The notes under the pieces are model-generated. The model made no database searches and had not been told where the DNA came from. It saw only the letters and a list, made by a program, of their open reading frames with translations. Below, one piece after another: positions 46,930-55,650 of a stretch of 64,000 bases of DNA. The stretch is from Acidihalobacter_A sp037381185 (lineage in GTDB: Bacteria > Pseudomonadota > Gammaproteobacteria > DSM-5130 > Acidihalobacteraceae). Position 1 is the stretch's first letter. Every line of letters begins with the position of its first letter. The translations under genes and the position numbers were made by a program. The stretch spans positions 1 through 64,000 of the forward strand of contig NZ_JARRQY010000020.1 of NCBI RefSeq assembly GCF_037381185.1. Reading direction: 5' to 3'.

Positions 46930-48840
46930 TCAAAACGCAGACGGCACGGGCTCCTCGGATAGCCTCATGAGCAGTGTTTCCAAACTCATCGAGCCGAGGT
47001 CTTCCCCTGCACGTGTGCGCACGGCAACTGTACGATCTTCCGCCTCACGATCGCCGACCACCAACAGGAACGGGATACGCTGAAGCGTATGCTCGCGAAT
47101 CTTAAAGCCAATCTTCTCGTTTCTCAAGTCGGAAACGGCGCGAAGACCCTGTTTCCTCAGGATTTCACGCACTTCCTCCGCATAAGCTGCCTGTCGGTCG
47201 GTGATGTTCATCACCGAGATCTGGATCGGCGCCAGCCAGAACGGGAAACGCCCCTCGTGGTGCTCGATCAGAATACCGATGAAACGCTCAAGCGAACCGA
47301 GGATAGCGCGATGCAGCATCACCGGCGTCTGGCGCTCGGAATGCTCGTCAACGTACTCTGCATCCAGCTTGAGCGGCATGTGATAGTCGGCCTGAATGGT
47401 GCCGACCTGCCACGCACGCCCGATCGCATCCTTGAGATGGTACTCGACCTTGGGACTGTAGAAGGCGCCCTCGCCCGGCAGCTCCTCCCACTCCACGCCA
47501 CAGCGGCGCAAGGCGTTGCGCAGCGTATCCTCGGCCTTGTCCCAATCCTCGTCCGAGCCGAGCCGCACGTCGGGACGCAAGGCGATCTTCACCGCAACGT
47601 CGTCGAAACCGAAGTCGGCGTACACCTTCATCGCCTGCTCGTGGAAGGTAGCGACCTCCTCCTCGATCTGGCCCTCCGTGCAGAAAATGTGGCCGTCGTC
47701 CTGGGTGAAGCCACGTACGCGCATGATGCCGTGCAGCGCGCCGGAGGTTTCATTGCGGTGGCAGGCGCCGAATTCGCCGTAGCGCAGCGGTAGATCGCGG
47801 TAGCTGCGCAAGGCGTGATTGAAAATCTGCACATGCCCCGGGCAATTCATCGGCTTGAGGGCGTATTCCCTCTTTTCCGACTCCGTGAAGAACATATGTT
47901 CCTTGTAGTTCCCCCAATGCCCGGAGCGCTTCCACAGCGACACGTCGACAACCTGAGGAGTGCGCACCTCCTGGTAGCCGCACTCGACGTAGACGCGGCG
48001 CATGTACTGCTCGACCGTATTCCAGATACTCCAGCCCTTGGCGTGCCAGAACACCATGCCGGGCGCCTCTTCCTGGACATGAAACAGATCGAGCTGCTTG
48101 CCGATGCGGCGATGATCGCGTTTCTCGGCCTCTTCGAGCTGGCGCAGATAGGCCTTCAGCGCCTTCTTGTCCGCCCAGGCGGTGCCATAGATACGCTGCA
48201 GCATCTCGTTGCTGGCGTCACCGCGCCAATAGGCACCGGCCAGCTTGGTCAGCTTGAACGCACCCAGCTTGCCGGTGCTCGGCACGTGCGGACCGCGGCA
48301 CAGATCGATGAACTCGCCCTGCCTGTAGAGCGACAAGGTCTCGCCGGCGGGGATGTCCTCGATGATGCGCGCCTTGTACTCCTCACCCATATCGCGGAAA
48401 AAGGCAATCGCCTCCTCGCGCGGCATTTCGCTACGCGTCACCGGCAGATCCTGCGCGGCGAGTTCCTGCATCCTGGCCTCGATGGCCGCCACGTCCTCGG
48501 GCGTGAAGGAACGCGAATAGGCAAAGTCGTAATAGAAACCGTTGTCGACCACCGGGCCGATAGTGACCTGCGCTTCCGGGAACAGATCCTTCACCGCCTG
48601 ACCGAGCAGATGCGCGGTCGAATGCCGGAGAATCTCAAGACCGTCGTCGTCTCTCGAGGTGACGATCGCCACCTGCGCATCATTCCCGATAACACGGGAC
48701 AGATCGACCAGACGGCCATCGACACGACCGGCCAGCGCGGCCTTGGCCAGACCGGCACCAATATCGGAGGCGACTTCGCCTACGGTTACGGGGTGATCGA
48801 AACGGCGCTCGCTGCCGTCAGGCAGGGTGATAACTGGCAT
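46930..48840 (-). CDS. thrS: Threonine-tRNA ligase
   Basis: Charges tRNA-Thr. The 636-residue protein has TGS (about 1-60) and editing domains (about 65-225, HSTAHLLGQAV with the HxxxH motif). The class II catalytic core (about 245-530) includes zinc ligands in KPMNCPGHV, and a C-terminal anticodon domain completes it. ATG 48840 has GGAGA 6 bases upstream and begins at the proper TGS domain; an extension to 48990 would run into tRNA-Val and is rejected. Head of the thrS-infC-rpmI-rplT operon. Confidence 0.97.
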   Translation of the reverse strand: MPVITLPDGSERRFDHPVTVGEVASDIGAGLAKAALAGRVDGRLVDLSRVIGNDAQVAIVTSRDDDGLEILRHSTAHLLGQAVKDLFPEAQVTIGPVVDNGFYYDFAYSRSFTPEDVAAIEARMQELAAQDLPVTRSEMPREEAIAFFRDMGEEYKARIIEDIPAGETLSLYRQGEFIDLCRGPHVPSTGKLGAFKLTKLAGAYWRGDASNEMLQRIYGTAWADKKALKAYLRQLEEAEKRDHRRIGKQLDLFHVQEEAPGMVFWHAKGWSIWNTVEQYMRRVYVECGYQEVRTPQVVDVSLWKRSGHWGNYKEHMFFTESEKREYALKPMNCPGHVQIFNHALRSYRDLPLRYGEFGACHRNETSGALHGIMRVRGFTQDDGHIFCTEGQIEEEVATFHEQAMKVYADFGFDDVAVKIALRPDVRLGSDEDWDKAEDTLRNALRRCGVEWEELPGEGAFYSPKVEYHLKDAIGRAWQVGTIQADYHMPLKLDAEYVDEHSERQTPVMLHRAILGSLERFIGILIEHHEGRFPFWLAPIQISVMNITDRQAAYAEEVREILRKQGLRAVSDLRNEKIGFKIREHTLQRIPFLLVVGDREAEDRTVAVRTRAGEDLGSMSLETLLMRLSEEPVPSAF

Positions 48841-48880
48841 GGCAGTCTCCATGGATGACCTATACGAGGGGCCATCGGCC

Positions 48881-48937
48881 ACAAACAAAAGGCTGCGGCA
48901 TCGCGGGAAACCTCCCCGTCGACACCGACAGCCTTTT
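48881..48937 (-). terminator. Terminator between tRNA-Val and thrS
   Basis: On the minus strand AAAAGGCTG (48937-48929) pairs with CAGCCTTTT (48895-48887) with further inner pairing (CGGG/CCCG), followed by GTTTGT. It lies 9 bases after the tRNA 3' end and so probably ends the tRNA transcript before thrS. Confidence 0.7.
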
Positions 48938-48945
48938 CGAAGCGT

Positions 48946-49022
48946 TGGTAGGCGCGATTGGACTCGAACCAACGACCCCCACCATGTCAAGGTGGTGCTC
49001 TAACCAACTGAGCTACGCGCCT
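48946..49022 (-). tRNA. tRNA-Val(GAC)
   Basis: Acceptor AGGCGCG (49022-49016) pairs with CGCGCCT; discriminator A and encoded CCA (48948-48946) follow. Anticodon stem CCACC/GGTGG with loop TTGACAT gives anticodon GAC (valine). D and T arms are regular; 77 bases. Confidence 0.95.
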
Positions 49023-49034
49023 GAAGAAGCGCAA

Positions 49035-49063
49035 ATCTTATCCGAGCCATTCAAAAACGGCAA
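49035..49063 (-). promoter_or_regulatory. Promoter of tRNA-Val
   Basis: TTGCCG (-35, 49063-49058), a 17-base spacer and TAAGAT (-10, 49040-49035) on the minus strand, 12 bases before the tRNA 5' end. A good sigma-70 match in the right place. Confidence 0.6.
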
Positions 49064-49072
49064 GACCCTCTT

Positions 49073-50284
49073 TCAAATCGCATCGATCGCCGCTCTGCCC
49101 GGACGCAAACCCGTACCGCCGAAGAACCGCCGATTGAGGTGCAAGAACGTAAACAGCGTCTTGATCTGCACGTAGACCAGCGGCAGCAGGAAACCGAAGT
49201 ACAGTGGACTGAAGCGCTCGACAAGCTCGAGCCGCCCCAGGCCGTAGTAGATGAAAAACATGCCGAAGACGAAGAACGCGACACCAGGGCAGATCAACGA
49301 GTAACTCCCCGGATCACGTTTCTCACCATGCAGATAGTCCCGGAAATACCCCATTCGGCGCATGACCGCCATACCGAGCAGACCGAACAACATCTCCAGC
49401 GAGACCACCACAGAGCCCATCACGAACAGGTGATGTCTCGACATGTCTCCATCAAAGCCGTGCACCAGGCCGAACGACAAACGTACGAAAGTAATGCCGA
49501 GCAAAGTAAGAATGGGAATGACCAGCCATACGCTGGGCGAGGCAGACTCGTTCAAGCCGTGCCTGATGATGGACTTGAAACCGAGCACGAACTTCACCCC
49601 TCCTAACAGCACCGCAACACTGGCGAAGAAGATGGAGAGAAATATGGCGATCGCATTGATTTCAACGTGATGACTCATCGCCCCCGGCGCCGCCAGACCG
49701 ACGGCAACCATGGCAAAGGCGAAGATCGCGATCATCTGACTCAGGTTGTTGTTGTCGACGAAGTCGAAATCACCCCGGATGAACAGACGCGTCAGGTAAT
49801 CAGTGAAAACCCGCAAGGCATAGATTCCCACCGCGAGAAAGCCAAGGATCGCAAATGGGAACAGATACTCGATCACCGCCCACAGCCCTGGTACGAACAC
49901 CGCCCCGAGGACGAACGCCAGATTGATGCTCATGGCCAACGTCAGAGGTATGACCATGAGCGTCACCTCGTGATTGGAATTGCGCAACTCGCGATACACC
50001 TCGGTGCGCCTGAAACGCGCATGCATGCCCAGATTCCACAGCAACAATCGAAAGTGCACCAGCGCAAGGACCAGGATGGCGCACATCGCGGCACCGACCA
50101 GCGCACGAACCGCCAACGGCCCATCCGCAAGCAGCGGCCATAGATGATCGAATGTCACCATCGGCGTGTCCGGATGATCCACCATGAACATCAGGTAGAT
50201 GAAAAACGATACCGCCAATCCTCCGGCGCCCAGCGAAGCCAAAAAATACATCGGCGAGTAAGCGCCGCCCCGCAAACCGCTCAT
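49073..50284 (-). CDS. Unidentified multi-spanning membrane protein, 403 aa
   Basis: An inner-membrane protein with about 10 hydrophobic helices spread over its length and short loops. Conserved-looking segments are YRELRNSNHEVTLMVIPLTLAMSIN, FDFVDNNNLSQMIAIFAFAMVA and DPGSYSLICPGVAFFVFGMFF. It could belong to the TsoY family, some members of which are selenoproteins, or be a distant SLAC1/TehA-like carrier; neither is certain. ATG 50284 follows GGGAGGG by 5 bases, which settles the start against longer readings. It sits alone between uvrB and tRNA-Val, with an AT-rich promoter region upstream. Confidence 0.7.
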   Translation of the reverse strand: MSGLRGGAYSPMYFLASLGAGGLAVSFFIYLMFMVDHPDTPMVTFDHLWPLLADGPLAVRALVGAAMCAILVLALVHFRLLLWNLGMHARFRRTEVYRELRNSNHEVTLMVIPLTLAMSINLAFVLGAVFVPGLWAVIEYLFPFAILGFLAVGIYALRVFTDYLTRLFIRGDFDFVDNNNLSQMIAIFAFAMVAVGLAAPGAMSHHVEINAIAIFLSIFFASVAVLLGGVKFVLGFKSIIRHGLNESASPSVWLVIPILTLLGITFVRLSFGLVHGFDGDMSRHHLFVMGSVVVSLEMLFGLLGMAVMRRMGYFRDYLHGEKRDPGSYSLICPGVAFFVFGMFFIYYGLGRLELVERFSPLYFGFLLPLVYVQIKTLFTFLHLNRRFFGGTGLRPGRAAIDAI

Positions 50285-50370
50285 AATGCCCTCCCATGTC
50301 GCGCTGACAAGCAATAAGTTCAGATTATTATGATTTACTAATTTTTTATTGGGATGACACTGTTGCCCGA

Positions 50371-50397
50371 CGGCGACAGACGCCTCAGCTGTCGCCG
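50371..50397 (-). terminator. Stem-loop over the uvrB stop
   Basis: CGGCGACAG (50371-50379) pairs with CTGTCGCCG (50389-50397) across 9 bases, covering the uvrB stop codon. No U-tract; weak evidence for termination. Confidence 0.35.
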
Positions 50398-52400
50398 CCG
50401 AACGCCTCTTCGCGCAAACGATGCACCTCATCGCGCAAACGGGCCGCCTGCTCGAATTCGAGATTGCGCGCGTGCTCGTACATCTGTTTCTCGAGCTGCT
50501 CGATGCGCTTCGAGGCCTGTGCAGGGTTGGCATAGCCGGCTTGCTTTTCCGCCACCTTGGCCCAGCGCCCTGCACTCGCCGCCGGGCTCCCCGCATAAGC
50601 GCCCTCCATGACGTCGGCGATACGTTTCTCCACGCCTTTCGGAGTGATGCCGTGTTCCGCATTGAAACTCAACTGTTTGTCCCGACGGCGTTCGGTTTCG
50701 TCCAGCGCGCGGCGCATGGAGCCGGTCACCGAATCGGCATACAGAATCGCCTTGCCGTGCAGATTGCGCGCCGCGCGGCCGATAGTCTGGATCAGCGAAC
50801 GCTCGGAACGCAGGAAGCCTTCCTTATCCGCATCGAGTATGGCCACCAGCGACACTTCCGGCATGTCCAGCCCCTCGCGCAACAGGTTGATGCCGATCAG
50901 CGCGTCGAACTCTCCCAGGCGCAGATCACGGATGATCTCCACGCGTTCGACCGTATCGATATCGGAATGCAGATAGCGCACGCGCACACCGTTCTCGTGC
51001 AGGTACTCGGTCAGGTCTTCAGCCATCCGTTTGGTCAGGGTCGTCACCAGCACCCGCTCGTTGCGCGCCGCTCGCTGCGTGATCTCTGACATGACGTCGT
51101 CGACCTGACCGGCAACCGGACGGATCTCCACTCCGGGATCGACCAAGCCGGTAGGCCGCACCACCTGCTCCACGACCGCGCCGGCGTGTTCCTGTTCGTA
51201 CGGCCCCGGCGTGGCGGAAACATAGATCGTCTGCGGCGTCAGGCGCTCGAACTCATCGAAACGCAGCGGCCGGTTGTCCAGCGCCGAGGGCAAACGGAAA
51301 CCGTACTCGACCAGCGTTTCCTTGCGCGAGCGGTCACCTTTATACATCGCTCCCAACTGCGGTACGGTGACGTGGCTCTCGTCGATGACCATTAACGCGT
51401 CCGCCGGCAAATAATCGAGCAGACACGGCGGCGGCTCACCGGGCCCGCGCCCGGACAGATAGCGCGAATAGTTCTCGATGCCCGAGCAATAGCCCAGCTC
51501 GATGATCATCTCGATATCGAAGCGGGTCCGCTGTTCGAGGCGTTGGGCCTCCACCAACCTACCCTGGTCGCGAAACTGTGCGAGCCGCTCCTTCAGCTCC
51601 ACCTTGATCTCCTCGACCGCCTCCAACAGCGTCGAACGCGGCGTGACATAGTGCGTCTTGGGATAGATCGTCAGTCGCGGCACGCGACGCAGGATCTCGC
51701 CGGTCAGCGGATCGAAATACGACAGCTGTTCGATTTCGTCGTCGAACAGCTCGACTCGCACCGCTTCGTCGCCGGACTCCGCCGGGCGTATGTCGATCAC
51801 CTCGCCCCGCACCCGGTAGGTGCCGCGCTGCAGTTCCACGTCGTTGCGCGTGTACTGCAACTCCGCCAGCCGGCGCAGCAACTCGCGCTGATCAATACGG
51901 TCGCCGCGGTCGAGGTGCAACACCATGCGCAGATACGACCCAGGATCACCCAGACCATAGATCGCCGACACCGTGGCGACAATGATCGCATCGCGACGCT
52001 CCATCAGCGCCTTGGTCGCCGACAGCCGCATCTGCTCGATATGATCGTTAACCGAGGCATCCTTCTCTATGAAGGTATCGCTCGCCGGCACGTAGGCTTC
52101 CGGCTGATAATAGTCGTAATAGGAGACAAAATATTCCACGGCGTTGTGCGGAAAGAATTCGCGCATCTCGCCGTAGAGCTGTGCCGCAAGCGTCTTATTC
52201 GGCGCCAAGATTACCGTGGGCCGCTTCAGACGCTGGATGACGTTGGCGATTGTGAAGGTCTTTCCCGAGCCGGTCACACCGAGCAGGGTCTGGTGCGCCA
52301 GCCCGGCCTCCAGACCGTCCATCAGCGCTTCGATCGCCGCCGGCTGGTCGCCGGCCGGCACATAATCCGTCTCAAGCTGAAACTGATCGCTCATTCGCAT
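50385..52400 (-). CDS. uvrB: Excinuclease ABC subunit B
   Basis: Central subunit of nucleotide excision repair, receives damage from UvrA2 and recruits UvrC. The 671-residue protein has Walker A GVTGSGKT and the beta-hairpin region YYDYYQPEAYVP. Helicase motifs (DESH, and ATPGPYE for motif III) and the C-terminal UVR motif that contacts UvrC (IEQLEKQMYEHARNLEFEQAA) follow. The start may be 52400 or the second ATG at 52394; ribosome sites do not decide. Not in an operon with other uvr genes. Confidence 0.97.
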   Translation of the reverse strand: MRMSDQFQLETDYVPAGDQPAAIEALMDGLEAGLAHQTLLGVTGSGKTFTIANVIQRLKRPTVILAPNKTLAAQLYGEMREFFPHNAVEYFVSYYDYYQPEAYVPASDTFIEKDASVNDHIEQMRLSATKALMERRDAIIVATVSAIYGLGDPGSYLRMVLHLDRGDRIDQRELLRRLAELQYTRNDVELQRGTYRVRGEVIDIRPAESGDEAVRVELFDDEIEQLSYFDPLTGEILRRVPRLTIYPKTHYVTPRSTLLEAVEEIKVELKERLAQFRDQGRLVEAQRLEQRTRFDIEMIIELGYCSGIENYSRYLSGRGPGEPPPCLLDYLPADALMVIDESHVTVPQLGAMYKGDRSRKETLVEYGFRLPSALDNRPLRFDEFERLTPQTIYVSATPGPYEQEHAGAVVEQVVRPTGLVDPGVEIRPVAGQVDDVMSEITQRAARNERVLVTTLTKRMAEDLTEYLHENGVRVRYLHSDIDTVERVEIIRDLRLGEFDALIGINLLREGLDMPEVSLVAILDADKEGFLRSERSLIQTIGRAARNLHGKAILYADSVTGSMRRALDETERRRDKQLSFNAEHGITPKGVEKRIADVMEGAYAGSPAASAGRWAKVAEKQAGYANPAQASKRIEQLEKQMYEHARNLEFEQAARLRDEVHRLREEAFGGDS

Positions 52401-52512
52401 CCACCCGAGGAGGGCACCGTTTCCGCTGCCGATACAAACCGCCAGTCTATCCCACCGCCCCGGACCCTGCGGAAGGTGCGAAGCGAGATCGGCAAAAACG
52501 TGTTACAGCATC

Positions 52513-52541
52513 TTGACCAAACCGGAGCGCTTCTCTACCAT
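52513..52541 (+). promoter_or_regulatory. Promoter of tRNA-Asn
   Basis: TTGACC (-35, 52513-52518), a 17-base spacer and TACCAT (-10, 52536-52541), ending 15 bases before the mature tRNA. Confidence 0.6.
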
Positions 52542-52556
52542 TCGCGGTCTCGCAAT

Positions 52557-52632
52557 TCCCCAGTAGCTCAGTTGGTAGAGCAGGTGACTGTTAATCACCG
52601 GGTCCGTGGTTCGAGTCCGCGCTGGGGAGCCA
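52557..52632 (+). tRNA. tRNA-Asn(GTT)
   Basis: Acceptor TCCCCAG pairs with CTGGGGA, followed by discriminator G and encoded CCA (52630-52632). The anticodon stem GGTGA/TCACC with loop CTGTTAA gives anticodon GTT. Regular D and T arms; 76 bases. Confidence 0.96.
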
Positions 52633-52640
52633 GATGACAT

Positions 52641-52675
52641 AAGGGCTTGGCGTAAATCGCCAGGCCCTTTTTGTT
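52641..52675 (+). terminator. Terminator of tRNA-Asn
   Basis: AAGGGCTTGGCG and CGCCAGGCCCTT form a 12-bp stem (one G-T type mismatch) with loop TAAAT, followed by TTTGTTT. Classic intrinsic terminator 8 bases after the tRNA. Confidence 0.88.
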
Positions 52676-52774
52676 TCCCCCTCCCGAATGAAATTCGGAA
52701 TGACTCAATCCTCCTGTCATCCCGTACCGTAGAGCGTCACTGTCGGGACAGGCGCTTCACTGAGACAAACTGCT

Positions 52775-53017
52775 ATGTACAACTTATTGACGCTGTCACT
52801 GGAAGACGAGAAGCAAGCCCAAGAAACGGCGCGCCGATTGACACATTGCGATACCGAAAGTCCGATTCGCGTCAGCGTTCGCGGCAACGTGGTTTCCGTC
52901 GATGTCAGCAATCCTCTGGCCGTAGGCATTATCGAAACCATCGGATTGGTGTCGGACTTCATCAAAAAGCACACCACGAAGACCAAGCGACGTTTCGTCC
53001 AGCCGGCATCACTGTAA
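52775..53017 (+). CDS. Hypothetical protein, 80 aa
   Basis: Small soluble protein, not recognised. The predicted order is helix (LEDEKQAQETARRLTH), two short strands (IRVSVRG, VVSVDVS), helix (VGIIETIGLVSDFIKK) and a basic tail (TTKTKRRFV). The compact alternating pattern suggests a real fold. Start ATG 52775 lacks a strong ribosome site. No operon partner; the convergent LysR gene ends about 90 bases downstream. Confidence 0.6.
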   Translation: MYNLLTLSLEDEKQAQETARRLTHCDTESPIRVSVRGNVVSVDVSNPLAVGIIETIGLVSDFIKKHTTKTKRRFVQPASL

Positions 53018-53107
53018 GCTCCCTCTACCGGTCGGGAGATGCAGTAAATCCGACCGATCCAGACCTCACCGGAGCATCGCCTCTACAAAAGGCGATCACA
53101 GGTCATT

Positions 53108-54001
53108 TCAACTCGCCCCGACAGCCTCTCGGATAATCGCCGTCAGACGACGCACCCCGGGACCGGCAAGATCCGGCTCGGCCACTACCAGAAACAGCTC
53201 AGCTACGCTCTCCGCCCCTTCCCGCAGAGGAAGACGCTTGAGCGTACCCGCTGCCAGTTCGTCGCGAATATGCTCTTCGGGCAGCCAGGCGAAACCATAG
53301 CCCGAGCGCACAGCCTCTATGGACGTCGCCAGATGCCCGACGGTCCAACGCTGCTCGACCTCCACCGACAGCTCCTGAAGATCGCGTTTGACGCCGGAAT
53401 CGCGCACCACCACATGAAGATGCGCGCGCAGATCCCGATAGGTCAATTCCCTGCCCACACGATGCAGAGGGTGCTCCGGATGAGCCACCGCCACTATACG
53501 CATCCGCAGCAGCGGATCCCCCAGAAACCCCGGTGGTACGCGTGGACTAATCGCAATATCAGTCCGTCCCTGTAGCAGCGCTTCGGTGGTGCCGCCCAAC
53601 ACCGACTCTATGACCTCTATACGCGTACCTGGACTTTCCGTCCTGAAGCGCGCAAGACTGTCCAGCAACAGCCGCGGTGGAAACAGGATCTCCGTGGCCA
53701 GGCGAATTTCGGCCTCCCAGCCGGCCGACAACAGCTGTGCCGCACACTCCAGCTCTCGAGCCTCCTCGACCAACGCCACAGCCCGGCGGTATAGCATTTG
53801 CCCCGTGGGCGTGAGCACCGCTTTGCGCCCCTCGATTTCGAAAATCTTGACGCCCAACTGCGACTCGATCTTCTGCACCGCATAGGTCACGGCCGATTGG
53901 CTCTTGTGCAGAGCCGCAGCGGCCTGTGCGTATCCCCCCGAATCCACTACGGCCTGCAGACTACGCCAATGTTCCAGGGAGATGCGTGGGATTCTTGACA
54001 T
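53108..54001 (-). CDS. LysR family transcriptional regulator
   Basis: A 297-residue regulator: helix-turn-helix at about residues 8-65 (YAQAAAALHKSQSAVTYAVQKIE) and a periplasmic-binding-protein-like effector domain (about 88-295). It is divergent from azoR-pirin, which it probably controls, a pairing also known elsewhere for redox-responsive LysR proteins. ATG 54001 is preferred over TTG 54007. Confidence 0.9.
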   Translation of the reverse strand: MSRIPRISLEHWRSLQAVVDSGGYAQAAAALHKSQSAVTYAVQKIESQLGVKIFEIEGRKAVLTPTGQMLYRRAVALVEEARELECAAQLLSAGWEAEIRLATEILFPPRLLLDSLARFRTESPGTRIEVIESVLGGTTEALLQGRTDIAISPRVPPGFLGDPLLRMRIVAVAHPEHPLHRVGRELTYRDLRAHLHVVVRDSGVKRDLQELSVEVEQRWTVGHLATSIEAVRSGYGFAWLPEEHIRDELAAGTLKRLPLREGAESVAELFLVVAEPDLAGPGVRRLTAIIREAVGAS

Positions 54002-54017
54002 ATCCAATAATTAGATA
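54001..54017. promoter_or_regulatory. LysR-type box between lysR and azoR
   Basis: TATCCAATAATTAGATA is a near-palindrome with the ATC-N9-GAT form of LysR boxes, lying next to the regulator's own start in a very AT-rich 100-base divergent gap. It may mediate autoregulation and azoR control. Confidence 0.45.
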
Positions 54018-54101
54018 AATTAAAACAGATATTTCTATTTTATTATTTTATCAGTAGATAGCTTAATAGATTGCATCATTCAACCATACGAAACGGAAAC
54101 C

Positions 54102-54704
54102 ATGAAAAAGCTCTTGCAGATCAATGCCAGTCTCTTTTCCAGCGACGGCCAGTCCAGCCGTCTCGCCAACCAGTTCGTCGCTGCCTGGCGCGACCGCAAT
54201 CCCGACAGTGAAATACTAACCCGCGACTTTGCCCGCGAGCCGATTCCGCACCTTGACGCCGACCGCTTCCAGGCATTTCTGACGCCGGCGGACGCACGTT
54301 CGCCCGAACAGACGGAGGTGGTCGACTTCTCCGACATGCTGATTCGTGAACTCAGCGAAGCGGATGTCGTCGTCATCGGTCTGCCAATGTACAACTTCGG
54401 CATTCCCTCTACGCTGAAGGCTTACTTCGATCACGTCGCCCGCGCCGGAATGACCTTTCGCTACACGGAGAACGGGCCCGAAGGGCTACTGCAGGGCAAG
54501 AGGGTATACGTGCTCGCCGCCCGCGGTGGGTACTATGCAGGCACAGCACTGGACAGCCAGACCGGCTACATGCGCGATTTTCTCGGCTTTCTGGGCATGA
54601 CGGACGTCGAATTCGTCTACGCCGAAGGCCTCAACATCGACGAATCCAGCAAGCAGACATCACTGGCCGAAGCCGAACAGCGCCTCGCCAACCTGGTGGC
54701 CTGA
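54102..54704 (+). CDS. azoR: FMN-dependent NADH:quinone/azo reductase
   Basis: A 200-residue flavodoxin-fold enzyme that reduces quinones and azo compounds by two electrons, protecting from thiol and quinone stress. The FMN phosphate loop is near residues 9-20 (SLFSSDGQSSRL). LPMYNFGIPSTLKAYFDHVARAGMTF and the ARGGYY segment are AzoR hallmarks. First of two genes divergent from LysR; pirin follows after 29 bases. Confidence 0.92.
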   Translation: MKKLLQINASLFSSDGQSSRLANQFVAAWRDRNPDSEILTRDFAREPIPHLDADRFQAFLTPADARSPEQTEVVDFSDMLIRELSEADVVVIGLPMYNFGIPSTLKAYFDHVARAGMTFRYTENGPEGLLQGKRVYVLAARGGYYAGTALDSQTGYMRDFLGFLGMTDVEFVYAEGLNIDESSKQTSLAEAEQRLANLVA

Positions 54705-54733
54705 TCTTCGCTCCTCTGACGGAGGATCTCCCC

Positions 54734-55591
54734 ATGACACCCCGTACACTACAGCAGATCATTCGCTCCATGCCGACCACCGATGGCGGCGGCGTCAGGC
54801 TGAGGCGGAGCCTTGGACAGACTCAGGGCGCACGCGTCGACCCCTTCCTGATGCTGGACGAATTCTCCTCCGAAAACGCCGACGACTACATCGCCGGCTT
54901 TCCAGATCATCCGCACCGCGGCTTCGAAACGGTCACCTACATGCTCGACGGGCACATGCTGCACGAGGACCACCTCGGCAACCGCGGCGACCTCAGAAGC
55001 GGCGGAGCGCAGTGGATGACCGCCGGCCGCGGGGTGATCCACTCCGAAATGCCTCAGCAGGAAAGCGGACGGATGCGCGGCTTTCAGCTCTGGGTAAACC
55101 TGCCCGCACGGGAGAAGATGAAACCGGCCAGTTACCGCGACATTCAGCCCGAGGAGATCCCGAGCGCCCCGTTGCCCGGCGGTGGACAGATCAAGGTGGT
55201 TGCCGGCACCGCGAACGTGGGCGAGCAGCAGGTCGCGGGGCCGATCCAGGGCCTGAGCACGGAACCACTGTTCCTCGACGTGCGCTTGCCCGCCGGCGGG
55301 ACGTTTATCCACCTCGTGGAAGCCGGACACAACGTCTTCGTCTATCCGTTCGAAGGTTCCATCCGGATCGGACCGGCCGAAGCCGCGCATACGCTGGAGG
55401 CGCAGGACGCCGGCGTGCTCACGCCCGGCGACACCGTGGAGATAAGCGCGGGCGAGCACGGCGCGGCCTTTCTGCTTCTGGCCGGCAAACCGTTGCGCGA
55501 ACCGATCGTCCAGTACGGACCGTTCGTCATGAACACGCGCGAGGAAATCGAGCAGGCGTTTCGTGACTACCAGAGCGGACAACTGGTTTGA
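54734..55591 (+). CDS. Pirin family protein
   Basis: Bicupin of 285 residues. The metal ligands are present: His pair in DHPHRGFETVTYML and His/Glu in GVIHSEMP. Bacterial pirins such as YhaK show quercetinase activity or act as redox-sensing partners. Co-transcribed with azoR, which suggests a quinone/flavonoid or oxidative-stress role. ATG 54734 has GGAGG about 8 bases upstream. Confidence 0.92.
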   Translation: MTPRTLQQIIRSMPTTDGGGVRLRRSLGQTQGARVDPFLMLDEFSSENADDYIAGFPDHPHRGFETVTYMLDGHMLHEDHLGNRGDLRSGGAQWMTAGRGVIHSEMPQQESGRMRGFQLWVNLPAREKMKPASYRDIQPEEIPSAPLPGGGQIKVVAGTANVGEQQVAGPIQGLSTEPLFLDVRLPAGGTFIHLVEAGHNVFVYPFEGSIRIGPAEAAHTLEAQDAGVLTPGDTVEISAGEHGAAFLLLAGKPLREPIVQYGPFVMNTREEIEQAFRDYQSGQLV

Positions 55592-55650
55592 AGATGAGTA
55601 GGCGGCGGGCATTCTCCGGGGTGTCCGTCCGCCTGACACTATCACAGCCG

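Noticed and set aside
48841..48990. N-terminal extension of thrS to 48990
   Set aside because: It would read through the tRNA-Val terminator and part of the tRNA, and ATG 48840 has its own ribosome site.
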